From Actinopolyspora halophila DSM 43834 (GTDB lineage: Bacteria > Actinomycetota > Actinomycetes > Mycobacteriales > Pseudonocardiaceae), in NCBI RefSeq assembly GCF_000371785.1, contig NZ_AQUI01000002.1, positions 2,769,276 through 2,833,275 on the forward strand: a DNA stretch of 64,000 nt, in the 5' to 3' direction. Positions 25,511 through 33,423 of the stretch are shown here, piece after piece. The translations under genes were made by a program, and so were the position numbers. Under the pieces are notes generated by a model. That model was not told the origin of the DNA. It searched no databases and saw only the letters and a list, made by a program, of their open reading frames with translations. Position 1 is the stretch's first letter. The number at the start of each line of letters is the position of its first letter.

Positions 25511-25900
25511 ATGTCCGCACCGAGCCACGAAACCCGCCGACCGAACCGGGTCTACCAGGAGGGCACCGATCCCGATCCCCGCTTCTCCCTGGCCAACGAG
25601 CGGACTTTCCTCGCATGGCTGCGCACCGCGATGGCGCTGATGGCCGCGGGAGTGGGCATCGAAGCGGTGAACACCAGCACCGCCCTGTTGCACACCCCGC
25701 TCGTCACGGGGCTCGCCGTGCTGCTGCTGCTCGGTGGCGTGCTCATCAGCGCGGTCTCGTTCACCCGCTGGGCCACCACGGAAAAGGCGCTGCGCACCGG
25801 CAGACCGCTGCCTCCCCCTCGAATGGGTGCTTTTCTCGGTTACGGGCTCACGGCCATCGGGATCGCCGTCGTGGTGCTGCTGATCCTGCTCGGTTTCTGA
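25511..25900 (+). CDS. DUF202 (YidH-like) membrane protein
   Basis: This is a 129-residue inner-membrane protein. The DUF202 signature FSLANERTFLAWLRTAMALMA is present near residue 25, followed by three hydrophobic helices. It is followed 118 bases later by a second DUF202 gene, the common two-gene arrangement of this family (YidH/YidG). Function is unknown. Confidence 0.9.
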   Translation: MSAPSHETRRPNRVYQEGTDPDPRFSLANERTFLAWLRTAMALMAAGVGIEAVNTSTALLHTPLVTGLAVLLLLGGVLISAVSFTRWATTEKALRTGRPLPPPRMGAFLGYGLTAIGIAVVVLLILLGF

Positions 25901-26018
25901 ACCCGTTTCCGCACCGGGGCCGCGGGGGCGGCTCCAACAGTGCCGACCACGACCGAAGAGGGCCCCGTGGAACGTTCCACCTCCCGGAAGAAGTCCCAAG
26001 CGAACGGAGCTGATCGAG

Positions 26019-26351
26019 ATGGGCCAGCCCGGTGAGCCCGCCGAGCCCCCGCCCGGGTTGCAGGCCGAACGCACCACACTCGCCTGGCTACGCACCGCCC
26101 TGACGTTCCTCGTCGGCGCGCTGGTGCTGCTCAGACTCGTCGCACACACCCGCCCAGGCCTCGCGGTCGGCGCGGCCTGCGTGCTGCTTCCGGTGGCGGG
26201 GCTGGTCGGCGGCCTGGCCGTACGGCGACACCACTCCGGGGACCGGGAGCACGAGCCGCGCCCACTGCTCGACGGCACGCTGCCTGCCGGAATCACCCTG
26301 CTGGCGATCCTGGTGGCCGGTCTGGGCACGCTCTACGTGCTGGCCGGTTGA
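26019..26351 (+). CDS. DUF202 (YidG-like) membrane protein
   Basis: This 110-residue protein has the signature LQAERTTLAWLRTALTFLV near residue 15 and three predicted helices; the loop between helices 2 and 3 is basic and then acidic (RRHHSGDREHEP). It is the shorter partner of the preceding DUF202 gene. The ATG follows CGGAG by nine bases. Confidence 0.9.
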   Translation: MGQPGEPAEPPPGLQAERTTLAWLRTALTFLVGALVLLRLVAHTRPGLAVGAACVLLPVAGLVGGLAVRRHHSGDREHEPRPLLDGTLPAGITLLAILVAGLGTLYVLAG

Positions 26352-26389
26352 AAGACATCGGCCGCACGGGCTGCTGCCGCTTCGGAACC

Positions 26390-26415
26390 GCATCGGACCC
26401 CGCCGCAACGGGTAC
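26390..26415 (+). promoter_or_regulatory. Possible SigB-type promoter for the site-2 protease
   Basis: GCAT (GNNT), a 16-base spacer and GGGTAC (26410-26415) fit the streptomycete SigB form of the consensus. The protease gene begins about 100 bases downstream. Confidence 0.4.
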
Positions 26416-26518
26416 TTGCCCGTAAGAAGAAACGCTGTGACGCTGGTCGGGGAAGGGCGAACGGAGCCAGAAGCGGACCTTCCGACACGAGACCTCCGAG
26501 TAGGTTGGCAGATCGGCG

Positions 26519-27727
26519 ATGACAGGCACGATTCCGCTGGGCCGTGTGGCGGGGATTCGCCTCGGGCTGCACTGGAGCGTGGCAGGTATCGTCGGCCTGA
26601 TCGTTTTCGTGCTCGGCTCCTATTGGTTGCCGAACACCTTTCCCGGCCATGCCGCCTTCTTCTACTGGCTCTCCGGGGGAGTGGCCGCTTTGCTGCTGGT
26701 CACCTCGGTGCTGGTGCACGAGCTGGCGCACGCGCTCGTGGCCGTGCGCCGCGGTGTGCCGGTGGACGGGATCACCCTGTGGCTGCTGGGCGGGGTCTCC
26801 CGGCTGCGCGGTGAGGCGCCCAACCCACGTGTCGACCTGCTCATAGCCGTGGTCGGACCGGTGGCCAGTGGCCTGCTCGCCGGGGTCTTCGCCGGCCTCT
26901 CCTGGGCGCTGGTCGCATTGCAGGCGGGGCAACTGAGCGTGGCCGTCACCAGCTACCTGAGCGCGCTGAACCTGGTCGTGGCCGTGTTCAACCTGCTGCC
27001 AGCGGCCCCGTTGGACGGGGGACGGATCCTGCGCGCCGCGATCTGGTCCCGAACCGGGGACCGCTTCAAAGCCGCCGTGTGGGCCACGCGTACCGGGGCG
27101 ACGTTGGGGTTCCTGCTCATCGCCTACGGCTTCTACAACCTGGTGACCCGCGGTTTCGAGGGGATCTGGGCGGTGCTGATCGGGCTTTTCGTCATCCGGG
27201 CCGCCGGGGCGGAGAAGCAACAGGCCCAGGTCAGCGCGGCGCTCGCCGGGGTCCGAATCGAGGACGTCATCGGTCTCGGTCTGGCACCGATCGGTGCGGA
27301 GTCTCCGGTGCGTACCGCGCTGACCGTCTCCGGGATGCACGGAAACGCCGCTCTCGCCGTCACGGACACGACCGGACGTACGGAGGGGGTGGTCCTCCCC
27401 GAACAGCTACGCGCGGTTCCGATCCCGGACCAGGAACGCACAACGGTACGACAACTCGCCCGGCCCGTCTCCGAGTTCGAGTCCGCCACCGTGGGCGAAG
27501 CCCTGACGACCGTACTCACCCGGCTCCGTTCCCCCGGTAACAGTTCGATTCCGGTCTTCGAGAACGAACGTCCCGTGGGAATGGTGCTCGGTACGGAGCT
27601 CGACAGGATCGTCACCGAGAGGATGACGAGACCGCGCACGCGAACCGTCCCGGGAGAAACGGTCGCTCCTCCCGGGGCGGAACCACCCGCGGACTGGTGG
27701 TACCCGGGGCAAGGACACCGTCGCTGA
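26519..27727 (+). CDS. Site-2 protease (M50) with C-terminal CBS-like region
   Basis: This 402-residue intramembrane zinc protease has H67-E68-x2-H71 (LVHELAHAL) as the metal site and D166 in LLPAAPLDGGRILRA as the third ligand, in the usual S2P order. Six membrane helices span about 20-230. Residues 245-375 form a CBS-pair-like sensor (VSGMHGNAALAVTD and NSSIPVFENERPVGMVLG). The type is Rip3-like. Such enzymes release membrane-bound anti-sigma factors or cleave other membrane proteins; the substrate is not visible here. Confidence 0.92.
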   Translation: MTGTIPLGRVAGIRLGLHWSVAGIVGLIVFVLGSYWLPNTFPGHAAFFYWLSGGVAALLLVTSVLVHELAHALVAVRRGVPVDGITLWLLGGVSRLRGEAPNPRVDLLIAVVGPVASGLLAGVFAGLSWALVALQAGQLSVAVTSYLSALNLVVAVFNLLPAAPLDGGRILRAAIWSRTGDRFKAAVWATRTGATLGFLLIAYGFYNLVTRGFEGIWAVLIGLFVIRAAGAEKQQAQVSAALAGVRIEDVIGLGLAPIGAESPVRTALTVSGMHGNAALAVTDTTGRTEGVVLPEQLRAVPIPDQERTTVRQLARPVSEFESATVGEALTTVLTRLRSPGNSSIPVFENERPVGMVLGTELDRIVTERMTRPRTRTVPGETVAPPGAEPPADWWYPGQGHRR

Positions 27728-27999
27728 TCCCGTTCGGATTCCCGGGGCAGGGGCACCCGCTCCCGAGGTCCTGGATGAGGCCACGCCGAGCGTGCCGTCC
27801 CACCAACGGTCCCGGAGCAGTTCTCAGGTACCTCCTCCCGGGGTGCCGGCCCCTGCTGAAGTGCCCGGCCAACTCGAACCGATTCGTTCCGGGGCGTGAT
27901 TCGGATGGCTCGCAAGGCACCGTGCGCGTGGCTCGAGGTGCCCGCGACGCGGCAAGGCGCCGGTTCGCGTGCCGATAACCGGTCACCCGGACAAAGCTC
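27728..27999. other. Gap between the protease gene and the IS200/IS605 element
   Basis: No supported gene. It was specifically checked for the missing 3' half of the ribokinase cut by the neighbouring element; no ribokinase-like sequence was found on the minus strand. Confidence 0.5.
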
Positions 28000-28170
28000 C
28001 GCTACGCGTCCCCAGGCTTGACATCCTCACCGCCCTGGGGGGCGGTGATTCCAGCCCGCGCGTTACGCGGCTGTAGGTTCACGGACGCTCGCCCCGCCAG
28101 CAGGCGGTGTCGTCCCTCCGGCCCGTCCGGCCGCGACATTGATCGCTGCGTTCGTATCCGCATTGCAGGA
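28000..28170 (-). ncRNA. Probable omega RNA (reRNA) with guide at the element's right end
   Basis: TnpB proteins use an RNA made from the 3' end of their own gene and the right end of the element. The terminal hairpin (28027-28034 with 28041-28048, loop 28035-28040) between GGAATC and GAGGATGTCAAG matches that architecture. The roughly 16-base guide would then be the flanking DNA at about 28001-28016. The 5' end is a guess. Confidence 0.5.
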
Positions 28171-29292
28171 GAAACCGCAGGACACGCAGACGAACTCGGC
28201 TTGGCTCTTGCGCGAGTTCTTCTCGATCCACCCGCAGCTGCTGCAACGCAGACTGGTGTACGGCGCGGGCACGTCGGTGACCCGCCCCGGTGCTTTGTCC
28301 TCGGTGCGGGCACGCAGCAGCCCCCAGCCTTGCGCCAGGATCGCCCGGTTCAACCCGGCCTTTTGCTTCACGCCCCGCCCGGGGTTGTCTTCCGTGCCCT
28401 TCGCGGAGCGGGCCATGGTGCGAATGTTGAGCTTCTCGAACCGAACCGCGTCGAACTGGCTGGCCAGCATGGTGCTGGTCTTCTCCACCCAGTCCTTCCG
28501 AACGGACGTTTCCCGAGCACGCAGCTTCGCCACTTGGGCGTACTCGTCAGCCTTGGCCTGGCTGTTCTTGGGTGCCCGAGCGGCACGGCGTTCGTGCTTG
28601 CGGCGTTTCGCCCGTTCCTTGCTGGACGGCTGCGGGCAGTTCAACGTCTGACCGTCGTGCAGCGCGGCGGTGATTTCCACACCGCGGTCGACCCCGGCGG
28701 TGTTCCCGTTGCCGGGTTTGGCGACCGGTTCGGGCTGGATCGCGAACGCCACGTGCCATTGCCCGTTCTTCCAGGTCACCCGGCAGGTTTTCGCGTGTGG
28801 CAGCTGCCGCACCGTGAGCCGGAACCGCACCCATCCGGCGCTGGGGAGTTTCACCTGTGCCCACCGGCGGTTGAGTTTCTGCACCGCCACCCGGCGGGTC
28901 ATGACCTGCTTGCCGGTGCGGTTCAGCTTCGGGCTGCCGTCCGCTTCGTAGTCGGGTTCCCGGCCGCCTCCGATGATTCGGAAGCCTTCGTTGCGGTATT
29001 TCTTCCGCCACGTCGGCTCGCCGAACCCGGACTGGAAGAACGCGGTGCGGGCATGGTGATAGTCCTTCAACGCCTGCTGGCACACGTCCGAGTTCCAGGC
29101 GGCGAACCAATCGTTCTCGGAGCGCGCCTCGGTGAGCTGGCGGCACTGCTCGGCCCAGCCTGGTCCTGACCTGCGGCCGGGTTGCCAGTGGGAGTGCTGT
29201 TCGACGGCGAGGTTCCACACGAACCGGGCTGCTGCGCAGTGCTCGGTGAGCACGCGTTCTTGCTCGGGGGTCGGGTAGAGCCGAAACCGCAC
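28063..29292 (-). CDS. tnpB: TnpB RNA-guided nuclease (OrfB)
   Basis: This 409-residue protein carries all three RuvC motifs: D in GVDRGVEITAAL, E in VRFEKLNIRTMAR and D in CNADTNAAINVAAG. The zinc-finger pairs CSSCGW and CVSCGF lie between motifs II and III. The N-terminal LYPTPEQERVLTEHCAAARFVWN is the usual RNA-binding start. The GTG start has GGAGG eight bases upstream. It is likely active in guided cleavage of the empty donor site. Confidence 0.93.
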   Translation of the reverse strand: MRFRLYPTPEQERVLTEHCAAARFVWNLAVEQHSHWQPGRRSGPGWAEQCRQLTEARSENDWFAAWNSDVCQQALKDYHHARTAFFQSGFGEPTWRKKYRNEGFRIIGGGREPDYEADGSPKLNRTGKQVMTRRVAVQKLNRRWAQVKLPSAGWVRFRLTVRQLPHAKTCRVTWKNGQWHVAFAIQPEPVAKPGNGNTAGVDRGVEITAALHDGQTLNCPQPSSKERAKRRKHERRAARAPKNSQAKADEYAQVAKLRARETSVRKDWVEKTSTMLASQFDAVRFEKLNIRTMARSAKGTEDNPGRGVKQKAGLNRAILAQGWGLLRARTEDKAPGRVTDVPAPYTSLRCSSCGWIEKNSRKSQAEFVCVSCGFSCNADTNAAINVAAGRAGGTTPPAGGASVREPTAA

Positions 29293-29331
29293 TGTCGATC
29301 ACCTCCTACTGGCCATTGTACAGTTGGTTTG

Positions 29332-29748
29332 ATGACTGATCAAAACGACTTCCGTGCAGGTCGTCACGTTGTTTACGCCATGCACGCACACTTGGTTTTC
29401 GTCACCAAGTATCGGCACCCGGTGTTCACCGCGACGCATCTGAACCGCCTCGAACAGATCATGAGCGACGTGTGCGGCGACTTCGAGGCCGAACTGTCCG
29501 AGTTCAACGGCGAAGACAACCACGTCCACTTGCTGGTGCACTTCCCCCCGAAAGTTGCGCTGTCGAAGCTGGTCAACAGCCTGAAAGGCGTCTCGTCACG
29601 ACTCTTGCGTAAGGAGTTCGAAGACATCCGGGTCGCCTACTGGAAAGGCGTGCGTCTCTGGTCCGGTTCGTACTTCGCCGGTTCGGTCGGCGGGGCCCCG
29701 CTGGAGGTGCTGCGGGAGTACATCGAGCAGCAGGCCCGTCCCGACTAG
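29332..29748 (+). CDS. tnpA: IS200-type Y1 transposase TnpA
   Basis: This is a 138-residue HUH transposase. The HUH motif is HVHLLVHF, and the catalytic Tyr lies in the C-terminal helix REYIEQQ. The N-terminal part has AHLVFVTKYRHPVF, typical of the family. It is divergent from tnpB with 39 bases between starts, and no strong ribosome site precedes the ATG. It is intact by length and motifs. Confidence 0.93.
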   Translation: MTDQNDFRAGRHVVYAMHAHLVFVTKYRHPVFTATHLNRLEQIMSDVCGDFEAELSEFNGEDNHVHLLVHFPPKVALSKLVNSLKGVSSRLLRKEFEDIRVAYWKGVRLWSGSYFAGSVGGAPLEVLREYIEQQARPD

Positions 29749-29749
29749 T

Positions 29750-29796
29750 ACCGGCCTACCGGCCGGTGTCGCGATTCCCTACCGGCCCGAAGGCCG
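29750..29796. repeat. Two hairpins at the tnpA-side end of the element
   Basis: ACCGGCC/GGCCGGT (29750-29767, 4-base loop) and CGGCC/GGCCG (29783-29796, 4-base loop) follow the tnpA stop. Subterminal hairpins are the recognition sites of IS200/IS605 TnpA; the first could also end tnpA transcription. Confidence 0.55.
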
Positions 29797-29812
29797 ATAC
29801 TCCCACGCGACG

Positions 29813-29929
29813 CCTGGTGGTCAGCTCGGTCGCCCGCAGCGTTTCGCCCGGCGACGGATGGCGCTGCACTCGCGCGGTCAGATCGACGTTGAGGGAGCCC
29901 ACCACGACGAGGTCGAGAGTGTGCGACAT
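29813..29929 (-). pseudogene. rbsK: Ribokinase, 5' fragment cut by the IS200/IS605 element
   Basis: From the ATG at 29929 (AAAGGA upstream), 39 codons read as the start of a PfkB-family ribokinase: LDLVVVGSLNVDLTARV then HPSPGETLRATELTTR. The next family block (GGKGANQA) is missing; the frame runs into the element and stops at 29756. The rest of the gene was not found on the other side of the element, so part has been deleted. The gene begins 30 bases after the nucleoside hydrolase stop, so the pair once formed a nucleoside-to-ribose-5-phosphate operon. Confidence 0.8.
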
Positions 29930-29959
29930 CGTAGGTCCTTTCTCGCAGGGCCACGAGCG

Positions 29960-30943
29960 TTACGCGGCGTGGTGGGAACCGACGTCGGAAAAACCGCACA
30001 GCCGCTCGACCAGTTGTTGGGGAAAACTCCGTTCGGTGCGCAGCACGACGCGCGCACGGGTGTTCTCCCGATCCGGGAACTCGCGGTCCCTCCCGCGAGT
30101 GTCGGCGATGGTCACGCCGCGCGCCGGGCCGTCCCCTGTGTCCACATCGATCGTCAAACCAGGTGCCCGGTGGGAGGGGACGTCGCCGACGGCTATGGCC
30201 GCCGCGAGCGGATCGTGGCAGGCCGCACTGCGGGCACCGAACACGTCCCGCTCGTAGAAGTCGAGATAGTGCCCCAGGATCGAGGCAGCGAAGGAGGGCA
30301 CCGCACGGCCGGTTCGCTCGAGTCGGTCGTGGAGCTCCTCGGTCAGGAGCTCCGTCATGGTGACGTCCAGCGGCACCAGCGTGATGTCCCACTCCGCACG
30401 AAGAACGATCCGGGCCGCCTCGGGATCGTTGTGGATGTTGGCTTCGGCGGCAGCGGTGACGTTGCCCGGATGATGGATCGCTCCGCCCATGATCGTTACG
30501 TGTTCGACCAGTCCGGGCAGTTCCGGTTCGAGCAGCAGGGCTGTGGCCAGGTTGGTCAGCGGACCGAGCGCGAGCAGCCGCAGTCGGCCGGGGTGTTGCC
30601 GTGCCAGGCGCACGATCATCTCCGGTCCCGGCTCCTCCACCGGCACCGACGTCGGTGCGGGCAACCCCGCGCCGGCCAGGCCGTCGTCGCCGTGCACGAA
30701 CGGCGCCGGGTGGAAAGTTCCCCGCCAGTTGACGCGGGCTCCGACCGCCACGGGAATATCCTGACGTCCCACCAGTTCGAGCACGCGCAGTGTGTTGTCC
30801 GCGGCCGTGACGGCATCGGTGTTGCCGGACACGCTCGTGACGGCGCGGAGATCGACCTCGGGGTCACCGAGTAGATACAGCAGCGCCAGGGCGTCGTCGA
30901 TGCCGGTGTCGCAGTCGACGATCAGGGGGTCCTTCACGGCCAT
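29960..30943 (-). CDS. Nucleoside hydrolase (inosine/uridine-preferring type)
   Basis: This 327-residue enzyme should hydrolyse ribonucleosides to base plus ribose. The calcium/ribose site DCDTGIDDALALL is at residues 9-21, GPLTNLATALL lies in the middle, and the block NIHNDPEAARIVL and the late ACHDPLAAAI follow the family order. The ATG has AGGAAGG upstream. It is followed at 30 bases by the truncated ribokinase, so the released ribose may no longer be phosphorylated from this operon. A TGTCAGACA box lies 280 bases upstream. Confidence 0.93.
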   Translation of the reverse strand: MAVKDPLIVDCDTGIDDALALLYLLGDPEVDLRAVTSVSGNTDAVTAADNTLRVLELVGRQDIPVAVGARVNWRGTFHPAPFVHGDDGLAGAGLPAPTSVPVEEPGPEMIVRLARQHPGRLRLLALGPLTNLATALLLEPELPGLVEHVTIMGGAIHHPGNVTAAAEANIHNDPEAARIVLRAEWDITLVPLDVTMTELLTEELHDRLERTGRAVPSFAASILGHYLDFYERDVFGARSAACHDPLAAAIAVGDVPSHRAPGLTIDVDTGDGPARGVTIADTRGRDREFPDRENTRARVVLRTERSFPQQLVERLCGFSDVGSHHAA

Positions 30944-31224
30944 CGGGGGTGCCTTCCTGTTCGCACGCTCGGTGTCGAGGTGTTTCGCGGATCTGGTGCG
31001 TGGTGTTTCGACCGCGCTGCCCCGGAGCGTCCGCTCGGCGGTCGACAGAGGTGCGTCCGTGGAGCGGATCCGCTCGGCCGTCCGCTCGGCCGGGGTGATG
31101 GGTGCGCTACGGAAAAGCGTCCTCCGGCGCGCGAGGGGAGCCGACGCGTCCCCGTTGAGCTCCACGGTCAGATGTCGCAGTGGTCGTCCACCCCATCACG
31201 GTTCACTTCCCGAACACCTTCTGA

Positions 31225-31233
31225 TGTCAGACA
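31225..31233. promoter_or_regulatory. TGTCAGACA operator-like box 1
   Basis: A palindrome TGTC-A-GACA within GATGTCAGACAAC, of the form bound by GntR/FadR-type regulators. It lies on the nucleoside hydrolase side of the divergent region. Confidence 0.55.
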
Positions 31234-31354
31234 ACTTAGAAAGGTTCCCCTGGTTTCGTCAATACTTCACCAGCCTGGAGCAGAATAAATGGCTAGTCAT
31301 AGCTTGACTCTGTCGAGGTTGAGCCTGTAAACCCTTCCGCTAACAAGCAGAACT

Positions 31355-31363
31355 TGTCAGACA
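31355..31363. promoter_or_regulatory. TGTCAGACA operator-like box 2
   Basis: The same 9-base palindrome within CTTGTCAGACATG, 99 bases before the MFS start. Confidence 0.55.
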
Positions 31364-31462
31364 TGACCGAGTTCGGTTGTACCCGGCCGAGCTCATCAAC
31401 GCCACCCGCACACCCACATGCGGCTACCCCAGCTCCCGACCTCGGTAAAGGTGGAGGTTTTT

Positions 31463-32893
31463 ATGACGACGCTCCGAGATCCGTCACCGAGCACGGTGTC
31501 TTCGGCCCGCCATGCCGGGTTGCTCAGCGCGTTGGTACTCGCGGTGGCCGGATACCAGATCAACGCCACCATGCTCGCCCCGGCACTACCGGACGTGATC
31601 GAACGCCTGGACACCACCAGCGGATCGGCCGGACTTGCCCAGACCCTGTTCTTCCTGTTCGCCGCGATAGGACAGGTCACGATCGCGCGGCTCAGCGACC
31701 ACGTGGGACGACAGCGCATGCTGTTGGCGACGCTGGGGGCGCTCATCGCCGGTGAAGCGGTCTGCGCCCTCGCCCCGAACATCGGGATCTTCGTCATCGG
31801 CCGGATGCTGCAAGGAGTGTCCTCGGGGACCTTCTCCTTGGCGTACCTGATCCTGCACGAGTCCCTACCGCCTCGAAGGTTCGGTCGGGCCCTCGGCATC
31901 GTCACCGCGGTCAATGGCGGCATCGCTGGCATCGACGCTGTGCTCGGTGGCATGGTCGCCGACACCGTCGGTTTTCGCGGCATCTTCCTGGCCAGTCTGG
32001 TGCTCACAGCCGGGGCCACCGCGGCGGTGTTCGTCTGGGTCCCGTCCACGGGCGTTCCGTCAACCGGCAAGATGGACTGGAAAGGTGCTCTCCTGCTCGG
32101 GCTCGGTCTGACCGGCATACTGCTCGCCCTCAACGAGGGCAGCGACTGGGGATGGGGCTCTCCAGGAACGCTTGTGCTGCTGCTCGGCGGTCTTTCGGCG
32201 CTGGCGCTGTTCTTCCGGGCGGAGGGCAAAACCCGCGGCGCGCTCATCGATACCGCGACGCTGACCTCCCGCCGAGTGTGGCCACTGCTGCTGACCACCG
32301 TGTTCACTCTGGCCGGAGTGTTCGGAATGCTCAACTTCACCATCCCGTTGTTGACCCAGAGCCCCGAGGGCGGGTACGAGGTGTCGGCCACCCTTTCGGC
32401 ACTCCTGTTCTTGACCCCGGCCTCGGCGCTCGGAATCGTCGCGGCCCCGATCGCCGGGCACTTCGCGCCTCGAATCGGTTGGCGACGCTCGGTCCTGATC
32501 GGCCTCCTGGGGACGGTCGTCGCGTTCCTCCCGCTCGTGCTGGCCCCCCGGGTGCCGTGGGTGCTGTTCACCGCACTGGCGACATTGGGTATCACCTATA
32601 CCGGCTACAGCCTGACAGCGCTGACCGGACTGGCGGTCGAATCCGCGCCCCCGGACAAACCCGGCTCGTTGCCCGGAATCAACGGAGCCTGTTTCGGCAT
32701 CGGGTCTTCGCTCGGCATCGCTGCCGTCTCCAGCGTCGTAACCGGTGTCACGACGGACGGAGCTCCGACGTTCGACGCGCTGCACACGGCACTGTGGGTA
32801 TCGGCGGGTTTCGTGCTTCTGGCCCTGGTGACCGCTCTGCTCATCAAGCCGAGCCCGAAAACCGGTGAGCGAGAAGTGACCACCATCCGATGA
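31463..32893 (+). CDS. MFS transporter, DHA2-like (14 TM)
   Basis: This 476-residue major-facilitator protein has the loop motif RLSDHVGRQRML after TM2. ILHESLPPRRFGRALG and AVNGGIAGIDAVLGG follow as in DHA2 (EmrB/QacA-type) carriers. About 14 hydrophobic segments fit this group. ATG with GGAGG seven bases upstream. Most relatives are drug/proton antiporters, but the position beside the nucleoside hydrolase and within the TGTCAGACA boxes suggests a nucleoside, base or ribose substrate. That is inference. Confidence 0.88.
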   Translation: MTTLRDPSPSTVSSARHAGLLSALVLAVAGYQINATMLAPALPDVIERLDTTSGSAGLAQTLFFLFAAIGQVTIARLSDHVGRQRMLLATLGALIAGEAVCALAPNIGIFVIGRMLQGVSSGTFSLAYLILHESLPPRRFGRALGIVTAVNGGIAGIDAVLGGMVADTVGFRGIFLASLVLTAGATAAVFVWVPSTGVPSTGKMDWKGALLLGLGLTGILLALNEGSDWGWGSPGTLVLLLGGLSALALFFRAEGKTRGALIDTATLTSRRVWPLLLTTVFTLAGVFGMLNFTIPLLTQSPEGGYEVSATLSALLFLTPASALGIVAAPIAGHFAPRIGWRRSVLIGLLGTVVAFLPLVLAPRVPWVLFTALATLGITYTGYSLTALTGLAVESAPPDKPGSLPGINGACFGIGSSLGIAAVSSVVTGVTTDGAPTFDALHTALWVSAGFVLLALVTALLIKPSPKTGEREVTTIR

Positions 32894-32974
32894 GGGGGCC
32901 ATGAGCTCCCGAACAGCACTTCCGGTGCGTCCGGGCCGTACTCGACGGGAAACATCAGTTGAACCGGAACCGGC

Positions 32975-32999
32975 CATCAGCCGAACCGCTGGGCTGATG
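32975..32999 (+). terminator. Hairpin after the MFS gene
   Basis: CATCAGCC pairs with GGCTGATG around a 9-base loop, 82 bases after the MFS stop. No T-tract follows. Confidence 0.5.
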
Positions 33000-33162
33000 C
33001 GGGAAGTGATGCAGCCGACCGCCGGTGCTCGGTGATCGCCGAGCACACGGAGGAGGGATCGCGGTCCCGCCGGTACACGACGCCGGCGGGTGTTCACGTG
33101 TCGCGCAAGCGTCCCTCCCGGACTGAGTGAGCTCTCGTCGCCGGCACCAGTTTCTCGATCGA

Positions 33163-33171
33163 TGTCAGACA
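33163..33171. promoter_or_regulatory. TGTCAGACA operator-like box 3
   Basis: The 9-base palindrome within GATGTCAGACAAG, 260 bases before the acid phosphatase gene. Confidence 0.55.
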
Positions 33172-33304
33172 AGATCGGTGTCGTTTTCACAAACCAGCAG
33201 TATCCACAAAGGGATTGTCCGGAGATGGCTCCCTGGTTTTAAGAGCCCTTTTCATCTTGACAGCTCAGACTGCCAAACGATAAACGTTCCACTCAACACG
33301 CAAA

Positions 33305-33319
33305 AGATGTCAGACATCT
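33305..33319. promoter_or_regulatory. TGTCAGACA operator-like box 4, extended perfect palindrome
   Basis: AGATGTCAGACATCT is a perfect 15-base palindrome around the same core, 105 bases before the acid phosphatase start. It is the best-formed of the four and may show the full operator. Confidence 0.6.
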
Positions 33320-33423
33320 CGGGGTTATTGCCCGCAAGTAGAACGGATGAAAGCGCGAACGATCATGCCGAGCCCCGACCGAGTCTGTCGCCGATCGCCC
33401 TCCAGCCATCGAAGGAGCGGAGC

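Larger units (their letters stand above)
28017..29812 (-). mobile_element. IS200/IS605-family element with tnpA and tnpB
   Basis: This unit of about 1.8 kb has divergent transposase (tnpA) and RNA-guided nuclease (tnpB) genes and no terminal inverted repeats, as expected for HUH single-strand transposition. The right end, just past the tnpB stop, has the hairpin TCACCGCC/GGCGGTGA followed on the minus strand by GGATGTCAAG, the classic end of this family. The left end is near 29805-29812, where ribokinase homology stops. The element looks intact. Confidence 0.85.
30944..31462. promoter_or_regulatory. Divergent control region between the nucleoside hydrolase and MFS genes
   Basis: This stretch of about 520 bases is partly A/T-rich (31180-31350) and holds two TGTCAGACA palindromes. 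No supported gene lies in it, though a 100-codon frame of Arg-rich composition is present on the plus strand. Confidence 0.6.

Noticed and set aside
30980-31288. Plus-strand frame of 102 codons in the divergent control region
   Set aside because: Arg-rich composition typical of shadow frames, no ribosome site, and it overlaps one of the TGTCAGACA boxes.
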